Below, in pieces: positions 33,632 to 41,754 of a DNA stretch of 64,000 nucleotides (position 1 is the stretch's first letter; the number at the start of each line of letters is the position of its first letter). The stretch is from Mycolicibacterium xanthum (GTDB taxonomy: Bacteria; Actinomycetota; Actinomycetes; Mycobacteriales; Mycobacteriaceae): NCBI RefSeq assembly GCF_019710635.1, contig NZ_JAIFZS010000050.1:1-64000 (forward strand), in the 5' to 3' direction. The notes under the pieces were generated by a model that saw nothing but the letters and a program-made list of their open reading frames with translations, searched no databases and was not told the origin of the DNA. Position numbers and translations under genes: made by a program.

Positions 33632-35183
33632 GCCCGAACGCGTCGACCTCGCCGAGTTGCGGCGCCGCCGCGCGCTCACCGAGGACGAGGCCCGCCCCGA
33701 CGCGGTGGCCAGGCGGCACGACGCGGGCGGGCGCACCGCCCGGGAGAACCTGGCCGACCTGATCGACCCCGGGTCGTTCGTGGAGTACGGCCGGTTCGCC
33801 ATCGCCCCGCAACGGATGCGCCGCGACGTCGGCGACCTGATCGCCCGCACCCCGGCCGACGGCCTGATCGCCGGGACGGCACGGATCAACGGCGACGTGT
33901 TCGGCGAACGGCGCAGCGCGTGTGCCGTGCTGTCCTACGACTACACCGTGCTGGCCGGCACCCAGGGCGCGCTCGGGCACCGCAAGAAGGACCGGCTCTT
34001 CGAGCTGATCGACCGGATGCGCCTGCCGACGGTGTTCTTCGCCGAGGGCGGCGGCGGGCGGCCCGGCGACACCGACTATCCCGTGGTGTCCGCGCTGGAC
34101 ACCCGGGCGTTCGCGCTGTGGGCCAAGCTGTCCGGCGTGGTGCCCCGCATCGCCGTGGTCAAGGGCCGCTGCTTCGCCGGCAACGCCGTCATCGCCGGGG
34201 CGTCCGACCTGATCGTGGCGACCCGCGACGCCTCTCTGGGGATGGGCGGGCCGGCCATGATCGCCGGCGGCGGGCTGGGCGACGTGCACCCCGACGCGGT
34301 CGGGCCGATCGAGATGCAGGAGCCCAACGGCAACGTCGACGTCGTCGTCGACGACGAGGCCGAGGCGGTGGCCGTCACCAAACGCCTGCTCGGCTACTTC
34401 CAGGGCGCCACCACGGACTGGACCGCCGCCGACCAGAGCCCGCTGCGCACCGCGGTGCCCGAGCGGGCCCGGCGCGCCTACGACGTCACCCCGATCATCG
34501 AGACGATCGCCGACGACGGGTCGGTGACGGTGCTGCGGCCCCGGTTCGCCCGCGAGATGGTCACCGCGCTGGCCCGCATCGAGGGGCGCCCGGTCGGGGT
34601 GATCGCCAACGACACCCGCTTCACCGCCGGCGCGATCACCGCGGGCGCCTCCGACAAGGCCGCGCGCTTCCTGCAGCTCTGCGATGCGTTCGGGTTGCCG
34701 GTGATCTCGCTGATCGACTGCCCGGGCTACATGGTCGGCCCGGCCGCCGAGGCGGAGTCGCTGGTGCGCCGCGCGTCGCGGATGCTGGTGGCCGGCGCAG
34801 CGCTGCGGGTGCCGATGATCGCGGTGATCCTGCGCCGCGGCTACGGGCTGGGCGCGCAGGCGATGGCGGGCGGAAGCCTGCACGAGCCGCTGCTGACGGT
34901 GGCCTGGCCGGGCGCGCACCTCGGGCCGATGGGACTGGAGGGCGCGGTGCGCCTCGGCCTGCGCAAGGAGCTCGACGCGATCGTCGACGAGGTCGAGCGT
35001 GAGGGCAGGGTCCGGGCCGCCACGGCGGCCGCGGAGGAGAACGCCCGGGCGCTGAACGCCGCGATGCTGTTCGAGATCGACGACGTGATCGACCCCGTGC
35101 AGACCCGGGGCGTGATCGCCGCGACGCTGGCCGCGGCCGCTATGCCGGAACCCGGACCGGGCCGGTTCGTCGACACCTGGTGA
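33624..35183 (+). CDS. Acyl-CoA carboxylase beta (carboxyltransferase) subunit
   Basis: A 519-residue biotin-dependent carboxyltransferase with the two crotonase-fold halves. The N half contains GRTARENLADLIDPGSFVEYG and GGGGRPGD. The C half contains GVIANDTRF.AGAI.AGASDKAARFLQLCDAFGLPVISLIDCPGYMVG. It transfers CO2 from biotin to an acyl-CoA. No biotin-carboxyl-carrier or carboxylase gene is adjacent, so the alpha subunit must come from elsewhere. It overlaps the DivIVA-motif gene upstream and a small HTH gene downstream. Confidence 0.92.
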   Translation: MAEPERVDLAELRRRRALTEDEARPDAVARRHDAGGRTARENLADLIDPGSFVEYGRFAIAPQRMRRDVGDLIARTPADGLIAGTARINGDVFGERRSACAVLSYDYTVLAGTQGALGHRKKDRLFELIDRMRLPTVFFAEGGGGRPGDTDYPVVSALDTRAFALWAKLSGVVPRIAVVKGRCFAGNAVIAGASDLIVATRDASLGMGGPAMIAGGGLGDVHPDAVGPIEMQEPNGNVDVVVDDEAEAVAVTKRLLGYFQGATTDWTAADQSPLRTAVPERARRAYDVTPIIETIADDGSVTVLRPRFAREMVTALARIEGRPVGVIANDTRFTAGAITAGASDKAARFLQLCDAFGLPVISLIDCPGYMVGPAAEAESLVRRASRMLVAGAALRVPMIAVILRRGYGLGAQAMAGGSLHEPLLTVAWPGAHLGPMGLEGAVRLGLRKELDAIVDEVEREGRVRAATAAAEENARALNAAMLFEIDDVIDPVQTRGVIAATLAAAAMPEPGPGRFVDTW

Positions 35184-35383
35184 CCGATCGGCCCGCCCGC
35201 TCACCGCACGCGATGCTGGGCCAGCGGCACTTCGCCGCTCGCCGGGGCGCCAACCTGACGGTGGCGGAGACCGCACAGGCCGCCGGTGTCCCGGAGCGCG
35301 CCATCGAGTCGGCCGAGGCCGAGGAGCCGGTATCGGCGACCGATGTCGCGGCCATCGAGTCGTTGGTGGGTCAGATCAGCTGA
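35180..35383 (+). CDS. Small helix-turn-helix-like protein
   Basis: A 67-residue protein whose GTG start overlaps the carboxylase stop (GTGA). Residues about 17-60 look like a minimal XRE-type HTH (RRGANLTVAETAQAAGVPERAIESAEAEEPVSATDVAAIESLV). It may act as a small DNA-binding or adaptor protein for this three-gene operon. The family assignment is tentative. Confidence 0.65.
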   Translation: MTDRPARSPHAMLGQRHFAARRGANLTVAETAQAAGVPERAIESAEAEEPVSATDVAAIESLVGQIS

Positions 35384-35396
35384 GTGCAGGTCCGGG

Positions 35397-36689
35397 TCAG
35401 CGGCGTTCGCGGGCCTTGTCCGGTTGGGTCGGGAAGAACGCCGCCAGCGCCGCGCAGATCTCCAGGAAGCGCAGTCGGGTCGCATGTGACATCTCGTCGG
35501 TGCCCTCGATGACGCCGCCGGGCCGCAGGCGCCCGTCGTAGGGCACCTCGATCACCGGCTGGCCCTGACCGGAGAACTGTTGGGCGAGCACGGTCCTGGT
35601 CCGCTTGTCGGCGTGCCCGTCGGAGTCGTTGACGACGACGATCGTGCGGTGCAACAACGCGTTCAGGCCCCGCGCCGCGAGCCAGTCCAGGGTCTGACCG
35701 GCCGCCGCGGCTCCGTCCACCCACGGCGAGGACACCACGACCAGCGCGTCGAGGTCGCGCAGCGCCTCCTGGGTCACCGGTGCGTCCATCGTCGAGCTGC
35801 AGTCGACCACCGAGATGGTGAAATGGCGGTCCAACCGCGTGGTGGCCTCGCGATAGATCGCCGGATCGAGGACCCGGCGTCGGGCCGGGGTGGCCTCACC
35901 GGCCAACACGAACAACCCGGCGGCGTTGTTGCCGACCAGGCTGCGGATGTCGGCGAAGGTTTCCAGATGCTGATCGGAGGCCAGCTCCCAGTACGAACCC
36001 TGTGCCTTCGGGTCGACCCGGCTGCCCAGCTTGCCGAACGCGGTGTCCGCGTCGACGGCAACGACGCGGTCGTCCTGGCGCAGCTCGGCCAGGACCGAGC
36101 CGATGCATGCCGACACCGTGGTCTTGCCGACACCGCCCTTGCCCATCACCCCGATCTTGAAGTGGCCGCGCAGCGGGGCACGGACGGCGGCCTCGAGCTC
36201 GGCGAGCCGCCGCTCGTCGGGCGACGGGCCCAGGTTCACCAGGCCGAAGGTCGCCTTGTAGAGCACCGCGCGCCATCCGTGGCCGGGTACGGGTTTGCGG
36301 GCCGGCACCAGTTCGTCGGGGCGGATGAGGTCCGCGTACGAACCGGTCTGGGGGCCGGGCCACGGTTGGCCGGCGGCCTGCTGCGGTGGAGCCCCGGGGG
36401 CCGGTTGCCGGGGCGCCCCGGACCAGCCCGGCGGCGGTTGCTGAGCCCACCGGTCTTGTGGGCCCGCTGGTCCGAATTGCTGTGGCGGGGGCCTGAAGGT
36501 GTTACCCGGCCGGTCGGGTTCCGGGGTGGCGGGCGTCGGGTCGCCCGCAGGCGGAAATTCAACGGGTGGGCGCGACGGTGGCCGCGCGGGATTCGGAGCG
36601 GCGATGTGCTGACTGAGGGGTTCGAAGTCCGCGTCCTCGGGCCCGGTCCATCGCCGTTCGCTCCGCAATGCGTCATCGCGGTCGGTCAC
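35397..36689 (-). CDS. ParA/MinD-like ATPase with proline-rich N-terminus (EspI-like)
   Basis: A 430-residue protein. Residues 1-135 are Pro/Gln/Gly-rich and disordered. The ATPase (about 160-425) has the deviant Walker A GKGGVGKTT, switch VDADTAFGKLG and the ISVVDCSS strand. This architecture is that of the EspI-type ATPases of ESX secretion loci, but no ESX genes are in the window. I chose GTG 36689 because GAGGAG lies 8 nt upstream; ATG 36704 overlaps that site. A cell-pole or secretion-linked role is inferred. Confidence 0.88.
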   Translation of the reverse strand: MTDRDDALRSERRWTGPEDADFEPLSQHIAAPNPARPPSRPPVEFPPAGDPTPATPEPDRPGNTFRPPPQQFGPAGPQDRWAQQPPPGWSGAPRQPAPGAPPQQAAGQPWPGPQTGSYADLIRPDELVPARKPVPGHGWRAVLYKATFGLVNLGPSPDERRLAELEAAVRAPLRGHFKIGVMGKGGVGKTTVSACIGSVLAELRQDDRVVAVDADTAFGKLGSRVDPKAQGSYWELASDQHLETFADIRSLVGNNAAGLFVLAGEATPARRRVLDPAIYREATTRLDRHFTISVVDCSSTMDAPVTQEALRDLDALVVVSSPWVDGAAAAGQTLDWLAARGLNALLHRTIVVVNDSDGHADKRTRTVLAQQFSGQGQPVIEVPYDGRLRPGGVIEGTDEMSHATRLRFLEICAALAAFFPTQPDKARERR

Positions 36690-36823
36690 TTCTCGTCTCC
36701 TCATACTGCAATCCGTAACCGGAACTCGGCCTTTTCATCTGCCAGGCTAGCTGTGCGCCGTGGCGAGCAAATCCTGCCCTCTGATGCGCCGGGGGCGTCG
36801 AGGGACGTGTCCGGTCGGAGGCC

Positions 36824-36834
36824 CGGGGGGGGGG
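36824..36834. repeat. Homopolymeric G11 tract
   Basis: Eleven consecutive G residues about 140 nt upstream of the ParA-like gene, within a 240-nt stretch (36690-36932) that contains no gene I can support. Tracts this long are prone to slippage in replication and in sequencing. Confidence 0.85.
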
Positions 36835-36932
36835 CGCCAGGGGCCGGCGTGCCGGGGAACCGCACACCGGTGCAGCGGGCTCACCTTCTACGCCGCCAAC
36901 GATGATCTCCTCGACCCGGTGGCGACCAAGAC

Positions 36933-37200
36933 ATGTCGGAGGAATCGGAGACTTGGCAGGCGATCATCGCCTCGGTGCCGGACTCCGCTGCGCGGCTGAC
37001 CGGGCGCAGCCGGCTGGCCAAGCGGCTGCTGATCGGGTATCTCACCGCGGACGCTGTTGGTTGATCCGGACCAATTCGGCATCGCCGGGGCCCAGCTGGC
37101 GGAGTCTGTGTCACAGTTGCGCGCCGCCTCGCCGCCCACCAACTCGGTTGGCTTGGATCCGTTGTCGGCGACGATCCTCAAGCAGATCCCGGTCACGTGA
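36933..37200 (+). pseudogene. Frameshifted small gene of unknown family
   Basis: ATG 36933 begins MSEESETWQAIIASVPDSAARL and continues through LAKRLLIGYLTAD, stopping at 37064. The reading clearly continues in the +1 frame from about 37054 as LLVDPDQFGIAGAQLAESVSQL to a stop at 37200. Both halves look like one helical protein of about 90 residues broken by a one-base gain (or two-base loss). I do not recognise the family. It is divergent from the ParA/EspI-like gene. Confidence 0.5.
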
Positions 37201-37367
37201 AGGGCACCGAACGACTAGTGCAGGAGGACGGCGCTGCTTCCGGCGAGCCCGGTGCCGAACGGGCCCCGGAGACGGCAGACAAGGCAGAGGAAGCCGAAAA
37301 GGATTCGGAGGCAAAGTCTCCCGGTCGGCATCGCCGGACCGATACCGACAACCCGACCGACGCGTGA
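37197..37367 (+). CDS. Small highly charged protein coupled to the frameshifted gene
   Basis: A 56-residue ORF starting GTG 37197, which overlaps the previous stop as GTGA. It is rich in Glu, Lys, Asp and Arg with no hydrophobic core (ETADKAEEAEKDSEAKSPG). The exact overlap supports it as the second gene of a former operon. Function unknown. Confidence 0.45.
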   Translation: MKGTERLVQEDGAASGEPGAERAPETADKAEEAEKDSEAKSPGRHRRTDTDNPTDA

Positions 37368-37394
37368 CGGATAGCCTCTTTCGAGGCGCGATCT

Positions 37395-37718
37395 CTAACC
37401 CGTCAACTCGACACTACCTTCGCCAAACTCCGCCACTATCCTTAGCTGGCCGCCGAGTGCGGCCACATACGCTTGAAGAGTGCCTACTTCGGTGCTCGAT
37501 AGGTCACCGCTCTCCAGCTTGGAAACCCGTGCCTGAGATACACCCATAAGCTCGGCGACATCAGCTTGGCGCGGGTGTCCATGAGACTTGCGGATGTCAG
37601 CGAGACGCTGCGCCTGGACGGCGTGATGCATCTGCTTGCGCGCAGCAGCGGCTTGGTCCGGGCCGACACGATCCTGTGCGATTGCCTCGTCCCGAATTTC
37701 GCGCCAATTGCGTGCCAA
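37395..37718 (-). CDS. XRE-type antitoxin (HigA-like)
   Basis: A 107-residue protein. An N-terminal helix region (MARNWREIRDEA) is followed by an XRE HTH at about 45-95 (RQADVAELMGVSQARVSKLESGDLSSTEVGTLQAYVAALGG). The TTG start at 37718 has AGGAGGTGA upstream. It follows a HigB-like toxin relic on the same strand in the usual HigBA order. It may now be an orphan that still represses its own promoter, but the promoter region upstream of the toxin has been altered. Confidence 0.85.
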   Translation of the reverse strand: MARNWREIRDEAIAQDRVGPDQAAAARKQMHHAVQAQRLADIRKSHGHPRQADVAELMGVSQARVSKLESGDLSSTEVGTLQAYVAALGGQLRIVAEFGEGSVELTG

Positions 37719-38029
37719 CGTGATTCACCTCCTGCTAACCAGCCTTCATATCGCTGCTCAGCGATGGGAATGTTCTTTTCGTACCAGCTCTTCCAGCGGG
37801 ATGCCTTGTCGCCCGCGAGTAACAGGATGGCCTGCCTTCGAGGATCGAAAAGGAACAAGATTCGGATGCTCGTACCAGCGGGCCGCAGTTCCTTCATGCT
37901 GTGGAACTTCGACCCATTGACTTTGTCCGCCGTTGGCCGGCCGAGTGTTGTCCCCTCTTGTTCGAGCAAGTCGATGGCACCCGTGACAGCAGTCACGGCC
38001 CCGGCGTCGAGTCCGAAGTACCAGTCCTT
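37484..38029 (-). pseudogene. HigB/RelE-like toxin, damaged at both ends
   Basis: The reading frame carries the family core WYFGLDAGAVTAVTGAIDLLEQ, LGRPTADKV, MKELRPAG and GDKASRWKSWYEKNIPIAEQRY. The 5' end is lost: an in-frame TAA lies just upstream and no start precedes the conserved WY, the first possible start being GTG 37996. At the 3' end the usual stop near the antitoxin ribosome site is missing. The frame runs on for about 230 nt through the antitoxin gene to 37484. It is probably inactive. Confidence 0.7.
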
Positions 38030-38137
38030 AGCACCATCGCCGAGGTCGCAGCGGCGTTAGGCATGAAGGTGACGCTCACGCCGATGTCGGAGGACGAGCG
38101 CACTCGCATTACCGAACCCATGCGGGCCTGCGCCTAG
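38009..38137 (+). pseudogene. C-terminal fragment of another XRE antitoxin
   Basis: On the plus strand the last 40 codons to TAG 38135-38137 read STIAEVAAALGMKVTLTPMSEDERTR, matching the end of HigA/XRE antitoxins (xTLxxVAxALGxxVxL). Upstream of about 38010 the sequence belongs to the toxin relic on the other strand, so this fragment was joined there by rearrangement. Confidence 0.5.
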
Positions 38138-38274
38138 CTCGCTCCCATCGCGGCGCGGACGTCGTCCTCGAGGGCGAGCGACCTCGGGTTGCGCCCGAGA
38201 TACTCGTTTCCCAGTCTGCGCACCTTGGCGTAGCGCCCGTCGGACAGGCGGTCGTCCGGTAACGTACGGCACCG
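38134..38274 (-). pseudogene. C-terminal fragment of an unidentified protein
   Basis: A minus-strand frame without a start reads RLSDGRYAKVRRLGNEYLG, RNPRSLALEDDVRAAMGAS and stops at 38134. Its composition and helix pattern look like real protein, but I cannot name it. It ends back to back with the antitoxin fragment. The rest of 38275-38382 shows nothing. Confidence 0.4.
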
Positions 38275-38382
38275 TCAGCGGCAGCCCAAAAGGTGACGTC
38301 AAGGCTACGCGTTGCGGGCACACCGGCAATCGTAAGGGTGGCTGGGGCGGGGTCATTCCGCTTTCTCGAGTGCCCACGCCAG

Positions 38383-38441
38383 CCGAAATGGCATTCCGGC
38401 AGAGGTGCACTCGCACTTTCCCTGCCGGAATGCCAGTTCGG
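38383..38441. repeat. Palindromic hairpin element, copy 1
   Basis: 20-nt arms (38383-38402 and 38422-38441; 19 of 20 paired) with stem core ATGGCATTCCGGCAG flank a 19-nt loop. The loop holds CTCGCACTT (38410-38418), the reverse complement of the core shared with copies 2 and 3. It lies downstream of ptsH. Confidence 0.85.
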
Positions 38442-38453
38442 CCCGAACGGGGG

Positions 38454-38711
38454 CTACGCGTCGAGGTCTTGCTCCACGAGGTCGGCGACGGTGGCCAGCG
38501 CGCCTTCGTCGTCGGATTCGACGGTGACCTCGGCGCCCTTGCCCGCGCCGAGGGTCATGATCATCAGGGCCGATCCGGCGTCGACGGGCTCACCGCCATC
38601 CATCGACAGCGTGACGGGAACGCCGGCGTTGACCACCGCCTCGGCGATGATCGCCGCGGGACGGGCGTGCAGGCCGATGGCCGAGCCGACGATGACGTTC
38701 TTGGTGGGCAT
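38454..38711 (-). CDS. ptsH: Phosphocarrier protein HPr
   Basis: An 85-residue HPr. The phosphorylated histidine is H15 in GLHARPAA, and residues about 45-55 carry the DAGSALMIMTLGAG segment. It passes phosphate from enzyme I to the IIA domain of FruA. AAGGAG lies 6 nt before the ATG. It is the last gene of the fruR-fruK-fruA-ptsH operon and is followed by a palindromic repeat that may end the transcript. Confidence 0.95.
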   Translation of the reverse strand: MPTKNVIVGSAIGLHARPAAIIAEAVVNAGVPVTLSMDGGEPVDAGSALMIMTLGAGKGAEVTVESDDEGALATVADLVEQDLDA

Positions 38712-38761
38712 GAATACTCCTTCGTGTCGGGTAGGTGGGGACGGGCTTTTGAGGACGTAGC

Positions 38762-40753
38762 TCAGGCGGCGACGAACTCGGCTTCGGCCTTCGCCGCGGC
38801 GGGCTTGATGAACTGCTTGGCGACGATCACCGCCACGGCGCCGGCCAGCATGCCGGCCAGGATCGCGATGACGAAGCCGATCTTGTTCTCGATGGCGAAC
38901 AGCACGAAGATGCCGCCGTGCGGCGCGCGGGACGTCGCACCGAACGCCATCGACAGGCCACCGGTGACCGCGCCGCCGACCATCATCGACGGGATGACGC
39001 GCAGCGGGTCGGCCGCGGCGAACGGGATCGCGCCCTCGGAGATGAACGAGGCGCCCAGCAGCCAGGCGGCCCGCCCGTTCTCCCGCTCCGGCTCGCTGAA
39101 CAGCTGTGGGCGCACCACGGTGGCCAGCGCCATCGCCAGCGGCGGAACCATGCCCGCGGCCATCACCGCGGCCATGATCCCGAACGACGCGGTGGTGGCG
39201 GCGGCCAGTCCCGCGGTGGCGAACGCGTAGGCCGCCTTGTTGACCGGGCCACCCAGGTCGAAGCACATCATCAGGCCGAGGATGATGCCCAGGAAGACCG
39301 CCGAGGTGCCGGACATGCCGTTGAGCCAGTTGGTGAGGCTGGTGTTGACCCAGGCCAGCGGGCGGCCGACGAAGAAGAACATGATCAGGCCGACGGCCAG
39401 CGATGCGAACAGCGGCACGATCACCACCGGCATCAGGCCGCGGAACCACTGCGGCACCTTGAGGTTGCTGATCCACAGCGCGGCGAAGCCGGCGATGACA
39501 CCGCCGACGATGCCGCCGATGAAACCGCCGCCGATGAACACCGCCAGCGCTCCGGCGGTGAAACCTGGTGCGATGCCGGGCCGGTCGGCGATCGCGAACG
39601 CGATGTAACCGGCCAGTGCGGGTACCAGGAAGCTGAAGGCCAGCCCGCCGAGGCTGAACAGGATGGCGCCCAGGTACTGCGCGAACCCGCCGGGCGGCAG
39701 GTCGGTCAGCGAGTTGTTCAGCGCGATGTCGTTGCCGGTGTCGGCGATCTCGTACCCACCGAACAGGAAGCCCAGCGCGATCAGCAGGCCGCCGGCGGCG
39801 ACGAACGGGATCATGTAGCTCACGCCGGTCAGCAGGATCTGGCGGGTCCTGGTGCCCCAGCCCACCTTGCCGGCCGGGGCGCCGCCGGTGCCGGCGTCAC
39901 CGGCCGAGCCCTCGACCCGGGCCGCGTTCGGATTGTCCGCCGCGGCAACCGCTTCGGCGATCATCTTGGCCGGCTCGTTGATCGCCCGCTTGACGCCGGA
40001 GGCCACGACCGGCTTACCGGCGAAGCGACCCTTGTCCTTCACCCCGACGTCGGTGGCGAAGATGACCGCGTCGGCGTTGGCGATGCGGTCGGCCGCCAGC
40101 GGGGTGCTGCCCGACGATCCCTGGGTTTCGACGAGCAACTCGACCCCGGCCTCCTTGGCCGCGGCGGCCAGCGAGTCGGCGGCCATGTAGGTGTGCGCGA
40201 TGCCGGTCGGGCAGGCGGTGATCGCGACGACGGTCTTGGCGCGCTTCTCGGCCGGCTTCTCCGCGGCGGCGGGTGCCGCCGGTGCCGGGTTGACCACCCC
40301 GTCGACCAGGTCGACCACCTCGTCCTCGCTGGTCGCGTTGCGCAGCGATTCGACGAAGTCCTTGCGCACCAACGCCCTTGCCAGGCTGGACAGCAGCTTC
40401 ATGTGCTCCTGCCCGCCGGACTCCGGCGCGGCGATCAGGAACGCCAGGTCGGCCGGACCGTCCGGGGCGCCGAAGTCCACGCCCGGGCTCAGCCGGGCGA
40501 ACCCGATCGTCGGGGTATCGACGTAGGGCGAGCGGCAGTGCGGGATGGCGATGCCGCCGGGCAGACCGGTGGCCGACTGCTCCTCGCGGGCCATCGCGGC
40601 GCCGATCAGTCCTTTCGCGTCGTGGGTGCGGCCGGCGCCGGCGAGGCTGCCGACCAGTGCGGCGATGACGGCCTGCTTGTCACCCTCGATGTCGGCGTCG
40701 AGCAGAACCAGATCTTTGGTGATGATCGGTGGTGAGGTGGTGGAGCTGGTCAT
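38762..40753 (-). CDS. fruA: Fructose PTS permease EIIABC
   Basis: A 663-residue multidomain permease. IIA (about 1-150) has its phospho-histidine in GIAIPHCRS. An Ala/Pro linker leads to IIB (about 170-270) with the phospho-cysteine in AITACPTGIAHTYM. IIC (about 320-650) has about ten helices, including GGPVNKAAYAF and the GASFISEGAIPF loop. It takes up fructose as fructose-1-phosphate. It is the only sugar permease in this locus, fed by ptsI and ptsH in the same region. Confidence 0.96.
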   Translation of the reverse strand: MTSSTTSPPIITKDLVLLDADIEGDKQAVIAALVGSLAGAGRTHDAKGLIGAAMAREEQSATGLPGGIAIPHCRSPYVDTPTIGFARLSPGVDFGAPDGPADLAFLIAAPESGGQEHMKLLSSLARALVRKDFVESLRNATSEDEVVDLVDGVVNPAPAAPAAAEKPAEKRAKTVVAITACPTGIAHTYMAADSLAAAAKEAGVELLVETQGSSGSTPLAADRIANADAVIFATDVGVKDKGRFAGKPVVASGVKRAINEPAKMIAEAVAAADNPNAARVEGSAGDAGTGGAPAGKVGWGTRTRQILLTGVSYMIPFVAAGGLLIALGFLFGGYEIADTGNDIALNNSLTDLPPGGFAQYLGAILFSLGGLAFSFLVPALAGYIAFAIADRPGIAPGFTAGALAVFIGGGFIGGIVGGVIAGFAALWISNLKVPQWFRGLMPVVIVPLFASLAVGLIMFFFVGRPLAWVNTSLTNWLNGMSGTSAVFLGIILGLMMCFDLGGPVNKAAYAFATAGLAAATTASFGIMAAVMAAGMVPPLAMALATVVRPQLFSEPERENGRAAWLLGASFISEGAIPFAAADPLRVIPSMMVGGAVTGGLSMAFGATSRAPHGGIFVLFAIENKIGFVIAILAGMLAGAVAVIVAKQFIKPAAAKAEAEFVAA

Positions 40754-40776
40754 GAATCTACTCTCGTCCTTCTGTG

Positions 40777-41754
40777 TTACCGGGTGGCGGGAATTGGTGA
40801 GATCGGTGACACCTGAACGGCATTCAGGTCGATCTCGGCGGGTGTGGGCAGGGTGGTGCCCGGTAGTGCCGCGGCGGCGCTGCCGTAAGCGACGGCCATC
40901 TGGAGACGTTGCGGCGCGACCGCGCCGCCGACCTCGGCCCGGACGTAGCCGGCCAGCGAGGAGTCGCCCGCGCCGACCGTCGAGCGCGGGGTGATCGGCG
41001 GGGGCATGGCCATCCACGCGCCGTTGCGGTCGACCAGCACGGCGCCGGCGGCGCCGAGCGTGACGAGCACGGCACCGATGCCCCGGTCGACGAGCTGGCG
41101 GGCCGCCGCCACCACCGGGGCCGGATCACCCTGGCTGACGGCGTCTTCCAGGGCGTCCGGGTCCAACCCGAGAACGCCGGCGAGCTCCTCGTGGTTGGGC
41201 TTGATCAGATCCGGGGCACCCCGGTCCAGCGATGCCACCAGCGCGGCCAGCGGGGCGTCGGAGGTGTCGACGGCGACCCGGCAGGGCTGCGGCGCCAGAA
41301 GCGCGACCACGTCGCCGTACCAGGACGCCGGCACCCCCGGGGGCAGCGATCCGGACATCACCACCCAGTCGGCGCCGTCGGCGGTGCCCAGCACCGCGTC
41401 GGTCAGCGCGGCCACCGTCGCGGCGTCCAGCGTCGCGCCCGGCTCGTTGATCTTGGTGGTGGTGCCGTCGGGTTCGGTGATGGTCAGGTTGGTGCGGGCC
41501 GGTTCTGCGGTCGGCACCACCCGGTAGGGCACGGCGATCGTCTGCAGCGTGCTGATCAGCGGGTCGTTGGCCGCCGCCGGGAGCACCGCGAGGGTGTCCA
41601 GGCCCGCCAGCGTGAGCGCGCGGGCGACGTTGACGCCCTTGCCGCCGGCCTGGCTGGTCACCGACGTGACGCGGTGCACGGCACCGCGGGTCAGCGCCGA
41701 CGGCAGCGTGACGGTGCGGTCGATGCTCGGATTGGGGGTGACGGTGACGATCAC
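40777..41754 (-). CDS. fruK: 1-phosphofructokinase
   Basis: A 325-residue PfkB-family kinase. The N-terminal signature is TPNPSIDRTV with GGKGVNVARAL. The C-terminal ATP/catalytic signature is TVGAGDSSLAGYV, whose Asp is the base. It converts fructose-1-phosphate to fructose-1,6-bisphosphate, the step after FruA. The start overlaps the fruR stop (ATGA). 23 nt separate it from fruA. Confidence 0.96.
   Translation of the reverse strand: MIVTVTPNPSIDRTVTLPSALTRGAVHRVTSVTSQAGGKGVNVARALTLAGLDTLAVLPAAANDPLISTLQTIAVPYRVVPTAEPARTNLTITEPDGTTTKINEPGATLDAATVAALTDAVLGTADGADWVVMSGSLPPGVPASWYGDVVALLAPQPCRVAVDTSDAPLAALVASLDRGAPDLIKPNHEELAGVLGLDPDALEDAVSQGDPAPVVAAARQLVDRGIGAVLVTLGAAGAVLVDRNGAWMAMPPPITPRSTVGAGDSSLAGYVRAEVGGAVAPQRLQMAVAYGSAAAALPGTTLPTPAEIDLNAVQVSPISPIPATR

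Noticed and set aside
36902..37549. A 215-codon plus-strand frame across the broken gene region
   Set aside because: It is Arg/Ser-rich with no fold-like pattern. The alternative half-frames make better protein sense.
37484..37716. Taking the long toxin frame over the antitoxin as a genuine second domain
   Set aside because: The translated tail has no conserved pattern, while the other frame is a well-formed XRE protein. I treat it as read-through after loss of the stop.
38282..38382. Possible small gene between the remnants and the hairpin
   Set aside because: No frame has a start with ribosome site or a protein-like composition. I see nothing there.
38918..40735. A 605-codon open frame antisense to fruA
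   Set aside because: FruA on the other strand has all catalytic motifs. The antisense frame has none and is His/Arg/Gly repetitive.
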